From: Flavobacterium oncorhynchi
GTDB lineage: Bacteria; Bacteroidota; Bacteroidia; Flavobacteriales; Flavobacteriaceae
Length of the DNA stretch: 48,137 bases
Assembly (NCBI RefSeq): GCF_002217355.1
Contig: NZ_MUHA01000009.1
Coordinates: forward strand, 1-48,137
Direction of reading: 5' to 3'
The notes beneath the pieces were generated by a model. The model searched no databases and was not told the DNA's origin. It was given only the letters and a program-made list of their open reading frames with translations. Positions 17,927 to 26,239 of the stretch are shown one piece after another (within the stretch, counting starts at the first letter, position 1; every line of letters starts with the position of its first letter). Both the position numbers and the translations under genes were made by a program.

Positions 17927-20296
17927 ATGAAGCTCAAAATAGTATTGCTCTTTATTCTCTCGTCGACATTTTTAATAGCACAAAACAAAATCTCTGGTAA
18001 AGTAAATGATGAACAAGGAACCCCATTAGAGGGAGTTAACATTCAGCTTTTAGACACCAAAATAAATGTAAAAACAAATGCTGCTGGTTTTTATCAGATA
18101 GAAAATTTGGCAAATGGCAGGTACACAATTGAAGCTACTTCAGAAGGATACATTTCAAAAAAGCATACAATTGTTTTAGAAAATTCACCAAACACTTCAG
18201 TTACTATAACATTAGAAAAAGTTGATAAAACATCGAAAGATGCGGAGAAATTAAATGATGTAGTCGTAAAGGGTAAATCTGAAAAGCAAAAAAAAGAGCA
18301 GACAGCACAAGCCGTTTCTGTAATAGAAATGAAGGAAGCTAAGTTCAAAACTACAGATTTAGGAGAAGTGCTCGCACAAACACAAGGTATCAGTGTTAGA
18401 CGCAGCGGCGGTCTTGGTTCCAGAACAAGTTTTTCGATGAATGGACTGACGGGAAATCAAATCCGATTTTTCTTAGAAGGCATTCCGTTGGAATATCATG
18501 GTTATACTTTCGGAATTTCAACAGTTCCAGTTAATTTAATTGATCGTGTAGATGTTTACAAAGGAGTCGTTCCTATTGAATTTGGTGCAGATGCTCTTGG
18601 TGGTGCTGTCAATTTAATTACACCAAAAATAAAACCTGGTTTCAGCGGCTCTTTTTCAGCTCAGGCGGGATCTTTTGGAACTTACAGAACATCACTAATA
18701 CTTACTAATTACAATAAAAAGACTGGCTTTTTTATAAAAGGAAGTGGGTTTTATGATACTTCTGAAAACAACTATAAAGTAGATGTTGATGTAGCTGATA
18801 ATGCTGGTAAGATAAAAAAAGTAACGGTCCCTAGATTTCATGATGCCTACAAAGGCTTTGGAATGCAGTTAATAACAGGTGTAAAAGACAGAATCTGGGC
18901 AAAAGAATTGAGTATCGAAGGATTTTATACAGATTACACTAAAGAAATTCAGCATAATCAATTAATGGTTGGAGTTCCCTACGGAGAAGTTATGACTTAT
19001 CGAAAATCAGCTGGATCTGTCCTTACGTATCGCAATGACTTTAGTGAAAATTTTAAGCTCGATGTTATTTCAGGATATAATTACAGGGAACGCCAATTTA
19101 CAGATGTATCTGATTTTGTTTACAATTGGTATGGCGAGCGTATTGAAGGTTCTGCAGGAAATGTGAGTGGAGAAATTTCAGAATCTACTGGTCCAAGTGA
19201 TACTTATACTTGGAATAATGATGTTTTTTCACGTCTGAAAGCTTCATGGAAAATTAATAATAAATATGCTGTAAGTTTTACTTCGGCACCAACCTATTCG
19301 AAACAAACTGGAGACGACAGACTTATTAATGGTTATGATCCTGCCAGTGCTGTAAGAGAACTGTTTACATGGATCAATGGCGCGGATTTTAAAATAAATG
19401 CTTTTGATGAAAAATTAGAGAATCTTTTGTTTGTTAAAAATTACCTGCAGCAAGTTAATTCTGAAGAGAAAATACCTTCTAATAATTCGGTAATAAAAGA
19501 AAACAGAAATGCAAACTATTTTGGTTTTGGAAATGGATTTCGTTTTAAATTCAATGAACAATTTTCTACCAGACTAACGTATGAATACGCTACCCGTCTA
19601 CCTCAGACAGATGAATTGTTCGGAGACGGTCAATTTATACAAGGCAATATGAATTTAAAACCTGAACGCAGTCATAACGTCAATTTCGAACTTTTTTTCA
19701 AGTCTAAAGCAAACTATGAAACGAGCAGCTGGCAAGTTCAAACCAATGTTTTTTTAAGAAAGATAGATAATCAAATTCTATTTGTTCCAAGTATAGATCG
19801 TAATAATATTTATCAGAATGTATTTGCAGCTACTTCTAAAGGAATTGAAGTTTCAGGCAGCTGGACATCTAAAAATGGGAACCTTTCGTTTCATGCAAAC
19901 AGTACGTACCAACACTTTTATAATGACTCAAACGAAGGAATATTTGCAGCTTATAAAGGAGACAGAGTACCTAATCAACCTTATTTTTTTGCTAACGGAG
20001 GCGCGAATTATTCTTTTAACAACATCATTGGCAAATCAGATAAATTATCTCTTTTTCTTGATGCGCGATATGTATATGAGTTTTTTAGAAGCTGGGAAAG
20101 TGCTTCAACAAATCCATTTGTTATCCCAAGTCAGCAAATTTTTGATTTTGGAACGACCTATCACAATAGCTTAAATGGACTTAAATATGCCGTAACAGCG
20201 GAAATACAAAATTTAAGTAATGAAAAAAATTATGATTTTTTTGGCGTGCAAAAACCAGGAAGATCATTTAATATCAAATTAGTAACTCAATTTTAA
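17927..20296 (+). CDS. TonB-dependent receptor with carboxypeptidase-D-like domain (XusA-like)
   Basis: 789 residues. A signal peptide ends FLIAQ (about 19), followed by a carboxypeptidase-D-like regulatory domain (KISGKVNDEQGTPLEGVNIQ, to about 95), TonB-box region LNDVVVKGKSE, plug (about 120-230) with FLEGIPLEYHGYTFG and VDVYKGVVPIEFGADALGG, and a barrel ending FNIKLVTQF. It is immediately followed (21 bp) by a DUF4374 surface lipoprotein, the pairing seen in the XusA/XusB system, where the lipoprotein hands a siderophore to the receptor. It is divergent from another TonB receptor plus PepSY protein, and a candidate iron operator overlaps its promoter. Outer membrane. Confidence 0.9.
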   Translation: MKLKIVLLFILSSTFLIAQNKISGKVNDEQGTPLEGVNIQLLDTKINVKTNAAGFYQIENLANGRYTIEATSEGYISKKHTIVLENSPNTSVTITLEKVDKTSKDAEKLNDVVVKGKSEKQKKEQTAQAVSVIEMKEAKFKTTDLGEVLAQTQGISVRRSGGLGSRTSFSMNGLTGNQIRFFLEGIPLEYHGYTFGISTVPVNLIDRVDVYKGVVPIEFGADALGGAVNLITPKIKPGFSGSFSAQAGSFGTYRTSLILTNYNKKTGFFIKGSGFYDTSENNYKVDVDVADNAGKIKKVTVPRFHDAYKGFGMQLITGVKDRIWAKELSIEGFYTDYTKEIQHNQLMVGVPYGEVMTYRKSAGSVLTYRNDFSENFKLDVISGYNYRERQFTDVSDFVYNWYGERIEGSAGNVSGEISESTGPSDTYTWNNDVFSRLKASWKINNKYAVSFTSAPTYSKQTGDDRLINGYDPASAVRELFTWINGADFKINAFDEKLENLLFVKNYLQQVNSEEKIPSNNSVIKENRNANYFGFGNGFRFKFNEQFSTRLTYEYATRLPQTDELFGDGQFIQGNMNLKPERSHNVNFELFFKSKANYETSSWQVQTNVFLRKIDNQILFVPSIDRNNIYQNVFAATSKGIEVSGSWTSKNGNLSFHANSTYQHFYNDSNEGIFAAYKGDRVPNQPYFFANGGANYSFNNIIGKSDKLSLFLDARYVYEFFRSWESASTNPFVIPSQQIFDFGTTYHNSLNGLKYAVTAEIQNLSNEKNYDFFGVQKPGRSFNIKLVTQF

Positions 20297-20317
20297 TTAA
20301 ATATATAAGCAACAAGT

Positions 20318-21532
20318 ATGAAAACAAATCGATTTTTTATAAAACATGCTGCATTAGCACTAATGTCTTTGACATTTGCATTAACATCATGCAGCTCGGA
20401 TGAATCTAAAAAAGATGAAGGTCAAGGTAATAACCCTGCCGTTATTGCATCAGTTCGTGTAAATACCCCTGGAGGAAGGGTTTTCTATTTAGGAGCATAC
20501 GATAAATTTCCTTCAACTCTTGATTATAAAACAATGACAGAGATTGGTCCAGGTGCTACAATTTACTCTTATGGTGAACATCCATATGTTTGGAATGGTA
20601 CAGCTTCAACTTTAACCAAATACAATGTAAGTAATGATATGAAAATTTCTGCTTCAGATGCATTAAGTCTTACAGGTACAGGTGTCAGCGGTACTTTTGG
20701 ACCTCCCGCTTTTGTATCTGAAACAGAAGCTTATTTTTTCGCCTTAAATGATGGAAAAATTATCAAGTTCAATCCAACAACAATGAGTATAACAGAAACT
20801 ATAGCTGTTACTCCATTACCACTAAGTAATGATGCTGCTGTTAAAACATCTACTTACATGAGTTATGTTACTTCTGCAAAAAAAATCATTTTACCAGTGG
20901 CCGCAACTCCTACTGATTTTAATAAGTTTCCACAATACGCTCAAATTGCAGTTTTCGATATCGCATCAAAAGCGGTTACTTATGTTAAGGACACACGTAT
21001 GTCAATGGGATATGATACGTTTGCTAAAGGAAATGATGGTACTTTGTACTACAGACCTTCTCGTGCTACATCACTTTCATTAGATTACAGTACTGTAAAA
21101 GGTGCTCCTCCAGCTGGTGGAATGTTAAAGGTAAATCCTAACGGAACATTTGATCCTAACTTTTTTGTAGACTTAAAAGCTCCTTTAAATGCACATTCAG
21201 TAAATGTAGTAACTTATGTTCACGGAGATAAAGCCCTTGCGCAATATCTAGACAATACATTTACTCCTCCAGCAAAGCCTGCTGACTGGTATAATGCTCC
21301 AACAAAGTTTGCACTTGTAGATTTAAAAACATTAAAAGTTGAACCTTTTACTTCTTTTGAAAAATATGGCACCGTTTATACTGTTGGTACAATTGATGGT
21401 GTAGAATATTATGGTAATATTACTGCTCCTGATGGTAAATTCAGCCTTTTAAAACAAAAAGGAGCTGCTGATTTTGAAGCAGTTTCTGAAGCGCTTGGCG
21501 GTAGTGTAATATTTGTTGGGAAATTAAGATAA
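20318..21532 (+). CDS. DUF4374 domain surface lipoprotein (XusB-like)
   Basis: 404 residues. A lipoprotein signal peptide ends in LTSC (Cys25), followed by SSDES, similar to the acidic export signal that sends lipoproteins to the cell surface in Flavobacteriia. The mature part fits the DUF4374 family: repeated beta-rich units with NTPGGRVFYLGAY, IGPGATIYSYGEHPYVWNG, then FNPTTMSITET. To my knowledge XusB of Bacteroides thetaiotaomicron, which binds enterobactin, belongs to this family. The gene is the second of a two-gene operon with a TonB receptor. Ferric-siderophore capture is the leading idea; ligand specificity cannot be read from the sequence. Confidence 0.85.
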   Translation: MKTNRFFIKHAALALMSLTFALTSCSSDESKKDEGQGNNPAVIASVRVNTPGGRVFYLGAYDKFPSTLDYKTMTEIGPGATIYSYGEHPYVWNGTASTLTKYNVSNDMKISASDALSLTGTGVSGTFGPPAFVSETEAYFFALNDGKIIKFNPTTMSITETIAVTPLPLSNDAAVKTSTYMSYVTSAKKIILPVAATPTDFNKFPQYAQIAVFDIASKAVTYVKDTRMSMGYDTFAKGNDGTLYYRPSRATSLSLDYSTVKGAPPAGGMLKVNPNGTFDPNFFVDLKAPLNAHSVNVVTYVHGDKALAQYLDNTFTPPAKPADWYNAPTKFALVDLKTLKVEPFTSFEKYGTVYTVGTIDGVEYYGNITAPDGKFSLLKQKGAADFEAVSEALGGSVIFVGKLR

Positions 21533-21608
21533 TCATTACTGGAATTTCATTTTTTAGGATATAAATATTCTTCTAATTTTGAAATTTAAGTATTTGATTA
21601 TTCCCAAT

Positions 21609-21647
21609 AAAAAAAGCCTGTAAACTTATTGTTTACAGGCTTTTTTT
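21609..21647 (+). terminator. Strong bidirectional terminator
   Basis: A perfect 17-bp stem (21609-21625 with 21631-21647) around a TTATT loop, core GCCTGTAAAC/GTTTACAGGC, with seven T on each strand. It ends the TonB receptor/DUF4374 operon and would also stop transcription from the opposite-strand remnant gene that follows. Confidence 0.9.
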
Positions 21648-21665
21648 ATTAAAAGATTAAATTAA

Positions 21666-22002
21666 CTACTTAGTACATTCAATTTTAACACCTTTTTTGT
21701 CATAACATTCTGTTGGCTTTCCGTTGAACTTTTTGGTGAGCTCAAAATACTCTTTTGAATAATTATATTGTTTATAATCAGGCACAATAATTTCTTTTGT
21801 AAGTACAGCTCCTTTGCCATTAATTATACTGTATTTATTGTCGGCACCATTTTTATTTAACAAAAAGTAATAATCTGCATTTCTTATTGGCCCGCAGCCT
21901 TTTACTTTTTCATATAAAAAAGTGTGTGTTATACCATTGTAAACGTCGCAAAGTGTTTTATTATCATCTGTTTTCTTTGTAATTAAAAGCAGACTGCTGT
22001 GG
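21666..22002 (-). pseudogene. Start-less small protein gene, probably a remnant
   Basis: An open frame of about 112 codons on the minus strand with coding-like composition: it has Cys pairs (KVKGCGPIRN, PTECYDKKGVKIECTK) and no low-complexity runs. It has no ATG, GTG or standard start near its upstream end; the nearest alternative is a TTG at 21863 that would leave only 65 residues. The frame is closed upstream by a stop at 22005-22007. A different minus-strand frame just beyond (about 22025-22085) reads AGTEFHGCEYSLMAFFNQ before a stop, also coding-like. A gene broken by frameshift and nonsense changes is the simplest reading. I do not recognise the family. Confidence 0.45.
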
Positions 22003-22007
22003 TTTCA

Positions 22008-22460
22008 AATGCAAATCCTACTGATTAAAAAATGCCATTAAAGAATATTCACAACCGTGAAATTCTGTTCCTGCAATTTGCTAAAAATGAACATTTGTAC
22101 AAAATCAAAACATTTATAGCTGAATTTGAAATACCATTTTCATCATCAAGTTTAACTTAGCCTTATAAAAGTGCTCATCAAAACTAAATATTGCTGTAAA
22201 CTATTATGCCATAAAAAAGTACTTCTAATCCTTTTTTACTGCTTAAACATAATAAAAATTTGTTCTTAAAAAAGTGTTGAAAATATTTACAGTGTTTGGA
22301 AATAAAAAAAATTAAACTAAAAAAACATAACTCTGCCAAAATAAAAAAAATGAACATTAATACGCATCCACTTTAAAAACCACAAGCTTTTTTTTAATTG
22401 GCTTATACAATCCAATTAAAAAATTGCTGCTTTACTAACTCAACCAAAAACCGTTTAATT
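22008..22460. other. Intergenic stretch, degraded on the left
   Basis: The left part (22008-22140) may hold the decayed 5' portion of the minus-strand remnant. From 22150 on the sequence is AT-rich with no gene and no clear TAnnTTTG box, although the promoter for the large exported protein at 22461 should be here. Confidence 0.45.
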
Positions 22461-25400
22461 ATGAAAAAAAGTTTACTTGCTTTACTTTGTGTCTTTTCTT
22501 TATTAGAAGCAAAAGCTCAAGATTCTAGTTGGGTATATAACTTTGGGGTTACCGCCTCAGAGCCATATACATCTACAACTTATAGTTCTACCTATTTACC
22601 CGCACCAATGGCTGGCGGCGGCAATGCCAGTGTAAAAGCTTCATCGGCTGCTGAAGGCGCTGTTGAACTCACCACTTCTAATTTTGCAGGAGGTACAGGA
22701 GCCGAACTTAAAATAAATGGCGGCACTACTGTAACGGGTGCTAAATTTGCTCTGGCTCCTTTTACAGCTTCTAATGCCGCTGCTTTTGAATGCAAAATCA
22801 ATATCAGCTCAGGAACTAATGGCAGGTTCTTATTGTATTTTGGCAATGGCAGTAATTTTAATAATAGCAGCGGAATAAGTTTACCGCAAACATTTGCTGC
22901 TTTGAGATTATCTCCCGCTGCAACTACTGTCAACCTCGATTGGCTCTCTTCGGCTGCAAGTCCAAATTATACAACAACCGGGCTTTCTCAGACAACAATT
23001 AACAAAAACCAAGTTTATATTCTGAAGTTTTTTATGAATAACAGTAATAGCACTGCATCATACGTAACTGGAAGCGGTGCAAACATGGTAACTCATAACC
23101 TTCTGGCGGGTACTTATGATATTTGGATTGATACTATAAAAGTACTTACTAATGCAGATCCTGGAACAGGTTTACTTCCGCAGGGAACTAACATCAGCGG
23201 AATGAATTTACTGAATGTGGGCGCAGGATCATCGGCTCCTATATTGTATATTGATGATATCAGTTATTCTAATTTTTTAACAGCTGCACCTCCAACACCT
23301 CCTGCAACGATTACAAATACGCTTGTTAATGTTGATTACGAAAGCGGTACAGTAAACTCTGGTATTCCAAATTTAACGACAACGCATGCCACCGCTGCTG
23401 ACGCAGAATACTTAGTAAGCCCTGGTCGTACCGGCAATTATGCTATTGCTCACCGCGTAACAATAGGAGACGAAGGGTATTTTTCTGATAACCATTGGCG
23501 CAGCGAAGCAGCTACTGCTCAAATGTTTGCTGATGGAAAATACTACCCTGGAGATGAACGTCGTTTTGAAGTTAGTCTGCAGCTGAAAGATTGGGAACCT
23601 TATACATCGGGTATGGCTCAAAGCGGGGATATTATTTTTCAAGGCAAACAAAGTGGAGGCGAAAACCCTGCTTGGTATCTAAGTGCGAAACGTAATAGTA
23701 TTACTTTCCGTATACCCAATGATAATATTGAGCCATCTATTATAGGTGATTTTCGTCCATACATCAATCAGTGGATCGATTTTAGAATTGACGCAAAAAT
23801 GACAACTGATGCAACTGGATATTATAAGGTTTATTACAGGTTACCAGGTCAAACTGATTATACTTTGGCTTGGCAGGTGAGTAATTTTAGAACTTTCAAT
23901 CAGGATGTTCCCGAGACTAACCCTTCTGGATATTTGAAATGGGGATTATACCGCCCTGGGCAGTCTATTACTACTGACCCACCTAATGTAGCAACACGTA
24001 TTATTTATCATGATGATATAAAGATTTTTGAACTTAATAATAACAGTGCACCAATACAAATTTGGGGTAATACTTTTACCAGTACTCCCGTTGACTTTAC
24101 CTCGCCTATTACCACAGGAAATGCAACAAATCCAAATATCGCCAGCAATGGAAATGCAATACCTAATTTTTATTATGGCACTAGTGGCGGACTTAATACT
24201 GCAGGTCAAATTGGTGGTCGTGTTTTATTAAACGGATGGACTAATAAAACAACTGCTTCTGATCCTGCTACCGCTCTTAATCTTAATCAATATTTTGAGT
24301 TTAAGCTGCAGCCTAATAATGGCTATAAAATAGATTTTTCTAACCTTAAATTTACAGCGAGAAAAGGAAATGCAGCTGATCCAAGTACATATGTTATGAG
24401 ATCCAGCGCAGATGGTTTTACTAGTGACATCACGGCACCTCAAACTTTTACTGGAACTGCTGCTACATTACTAACCTATGACTTAAGTCCTTTATCTAAT
24501 ATAAAAAGCCCAATCACGTTTCGTTTATACTGGTACGGCTCTAACAAAACTTCTGGAAATCCTCTAGTTGGCATTGATGATTTTTCGTTCAACGGTCAAG
24601 TTAAACCAACATTTTATGTTCCTGCAAAGTCCGATATTATGACGAGTACAAATACAGGCGTATCCACATATACTGTTCAAGCGAATGAATTTGATATAAC
24701 AGCATTGAACAACTGCAATACTATTACTTATAACTATTTACTTACTGGTGCAACTTCAGCCGCTGGCAGCGGTTCATTAGCAAATAAAGTTTTTAATAAA
24801 GGGAATACGACTGTTACTTGGACAGCGACCGATGGATGCAACAGTAGTTCAACCTCTTTTATAATTACGGTTAATGATACAGAAAAACCAATCTTTGCTG
24901 TACCAGTTGCAATAACAGTGAGCAATGATGAAAATCAATGTGGTGCGGCATTAGTATTAACGCAGCCAATGGTTACTGATAATTGTTCTGTTGCAAGTAT
25001 TACTAATAATGCGCCGACATTTTTTCCTCACGGTACAACAACTGTAGTTTGGACCGCTGTTGATGAAAGCGGCAATACAGCTGTGACTACACAAACTGTT
25101 ACTGTAATTGATACAAAAGCTCCAACAGTAAATTCAATTGCTACTATTGCTCTTTGCTATGAGTCAAACGGTAACTACACTATTCCATCAGCAACAGCAT
25201 CTGATAATTGCACTATTAATACGGTTACTTACAAAATTACAGGTGCAACTACAAGAAACGGAAGCGGATTGGATGCCAGCGGAAACTTTAACGTAGGAAC
25301 ATCTCATATAATATGGACAGTTACTGATAACGCAGGAAATAGCAGTGCAAATACGACAACTGTAACTATTAACAGTGCACTCTCTGCGAATATTCCTGAT

Positions 25401-26060
25401 GTTTATGCTGTAAATCCAGGAGGAAATGCTAATACAATTTATTTAGGATATGGTTCTTCTTCATTAACATTGACTGCTGCAGCTTCAAACGGAACAGCGC
25501 CTTTTACTTATTCATGGAGTAATGGAGCAACAACAAATAGTATTTCAATAAGTCCTTCGACAGCAGGAATTCACGACTACAGTTTAACTATTACTGACGC
25601 ACTAGCCTGCCAAGTCACTATAACAAAACAAATAACAGTAACTGATGTTCGTTGTGCTGACAAAAAAGTAACAGTATGCCATACCAATAATAAAAGTCTT
25701 TGTATTTCAACTAATGCTGTTGCGGCTCATTTAGCACATGGCTGTTCTCTTGGTTCATGCGAAAACACTTCTACTTTAAGTACTTCTTCTTTTAAAATTG
25801 CAGAACAGCAAATCGATGATTTTATAGTTAGCGGATCTCCAAATCCAACAAAAACCGAATTCCAAATAAACATCACGGGTGGAGACGACAAGCAAAACAT
25901 TGTTATTAATGTTTTTGATCTTTTAGGAAGAAAAATAGATACTATAAAATCAAGTTACGCATCAGCCGTAGCATTAAGAAGTAATCTAAGTCCGGGAACA
26001 TATCTCGTAGAAATACGCAATGGAAATAATGCTAAAACAATTAAACTTGTAAAACAATAA
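22461..26060 (+). CDS. T9SS-exported multidomain protein with lyase/lectin-like, HYR and SprB-like domains
   Basis: 1199 residues from the ATG at 22461 (MKKSLLALL), chosen because the signal peptide (ending EAKAQ, about 20) starts there; the frame is open upstream to 22398. Parts in order: a concanavalin/LamG-like region (about 25-270); a second beta-sandwich (about 285-535) resembling heparin-lyase-type polysaccharide lyase domains (YFSDNHWRSEAATAQMF, then GDIIFQGKQSGG, KWGLYRPG and IIYHDDIKIF); a third beta domain (about 540-710); HYR-type modules (about 805-975, WTAVDESGNTAV and WTVTDNAGNSS); an SprB-like module (APFTYSWSNGA); a Cys-rich segment (VTVCHTNNKSLC, AHLAHGCSLGSC); and a type A T9SS sorting domain (about 1125-1199, GSPNPTKTEFQINI to KTIKLVKQ). 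Cell-surface or secreted carbohydrate-active or binding protein; catalytic activity not proven. Confidence 0.82.
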   Translation: MKKSLLALLCVFSLLEAKAQDSSWVYNFGVTASEPYTSTTYSSTYLPAPMAGGGNASVKASSAAEGAVELTTSNFAGGTGAELKINGGTTVTGAKFALAPFTASNAAAFECKINISSGTNGRFLLYFGNGSNFNNSSGISLPQTFAALRLSPAATTVNLDWLSSAASPNYTTTGLSQTTINKNQVYILKFFMNNSNSTASYVTGSGANMVTHNLLAGTYDIWIDTIKVLTNADPGTGLLPQGTNISGMNLLNVGAGSSAPILYIDDISYSNFLTAAPPTPPATITNTLVNVDYESGTVNSGIPNLTTTHATAADAEYLVSPGRTGNYAIAHRVTIGDEGYFSDNHWRSEAATAQMFADGKYYPGDERRFEVSLQLKDWEPYTSGMAQSGDIIFQGKQSGGENPAWYLSAKRNSITFRIPNDNIEPSIIGDFRPYINQWIDFRIDAKMTTDATGYYKVYYRLPGQTDYTLAWQVSNFRTFNQDVPETNPSGYLKWGLYRPGQSITTDPPNVATRIIYHDDIKIFELNNNSAPIQIWGNTFTSTPVDFTSPITTGNATNPNIASNGNAIPNFYYGTSGGLNTAGQIGGRVLLNGWTNKTTASDPATALNLNQYFEFKLQPNNGYKIDFSNLKFTARKGNAADPSTYVMRSSADGFTSDITAPQTFTGTAATLLTYDLSPLSNIKSPITFRLYWYGSNKTSGNPLVGIDDFSFNGQVKPTFYVPAKSDIMTSTNTGVSTYTVQANEFDITALNNCNTITYNYLLTGATSAAGSGSLANKVFNKGNTTVTWTATDGCNSSSTSFIITVNDTEKPIFAVPVAITVSNDENQCGAALVLTQPMVTDNCSVASITNNAPTFFPHGTTTVVWTAVDESGNTAVTTQTVTVIDTKAPTVNSIATIALCYESNGNYTIPSATASDNCTINTVTYKITGATTRNGSGLDASGNFNVGTSHIIWTVTDNAGNSSANTTTVTINSALSANIPDVYAVNPGGNANTIYLGYGSSSLTLTAAASNGTAPFTYSWSNGATTNSISISPSTAGIHDYSLTITDALACQVTITKQITVTDVRCADKKVTVCHTNNKSLCISTNAVAAHLAHGCSLGSCENTSTLSTSSFKIAEQQIDDFIVSGSPNPTKTEFQINITGGDDKQNIVINVFDLLGRKIDTIKSSYASAVALRSNLSPGTYLVEIRNGNNAKTIKLVKQ

Positions 26061-26111
26061 GTTAAGGTCTAAATCGTAAACTTTATAAAAAGAAAGTCAT
26101 TCGATTAAATT

Positions 26112-26163
26112 AAGAAAGGGATAATAGATGTACTAATTTAATACATCCGTTATCCCTTTCTTC
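26112..26163. terminator. Hairpin between convergent genes
   Basis: AAGAAAGGGATAA (26112-26124) pairs with TTATCCCTTTCTT (26150-26162), and the inner TGTA/TACA bases extend the stem. It lies between the stop codons of the converging exported protein and GH65 genes and can serve both strands. Confidence 0.7.
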
Positions 26164-26239
26164 TTCCAAAAAACAAAAACAAAACTAAATCTCGATGCCG
26201 CTAAATCAAAGAAAATTGCGACACCGATCTTAATCTTAC

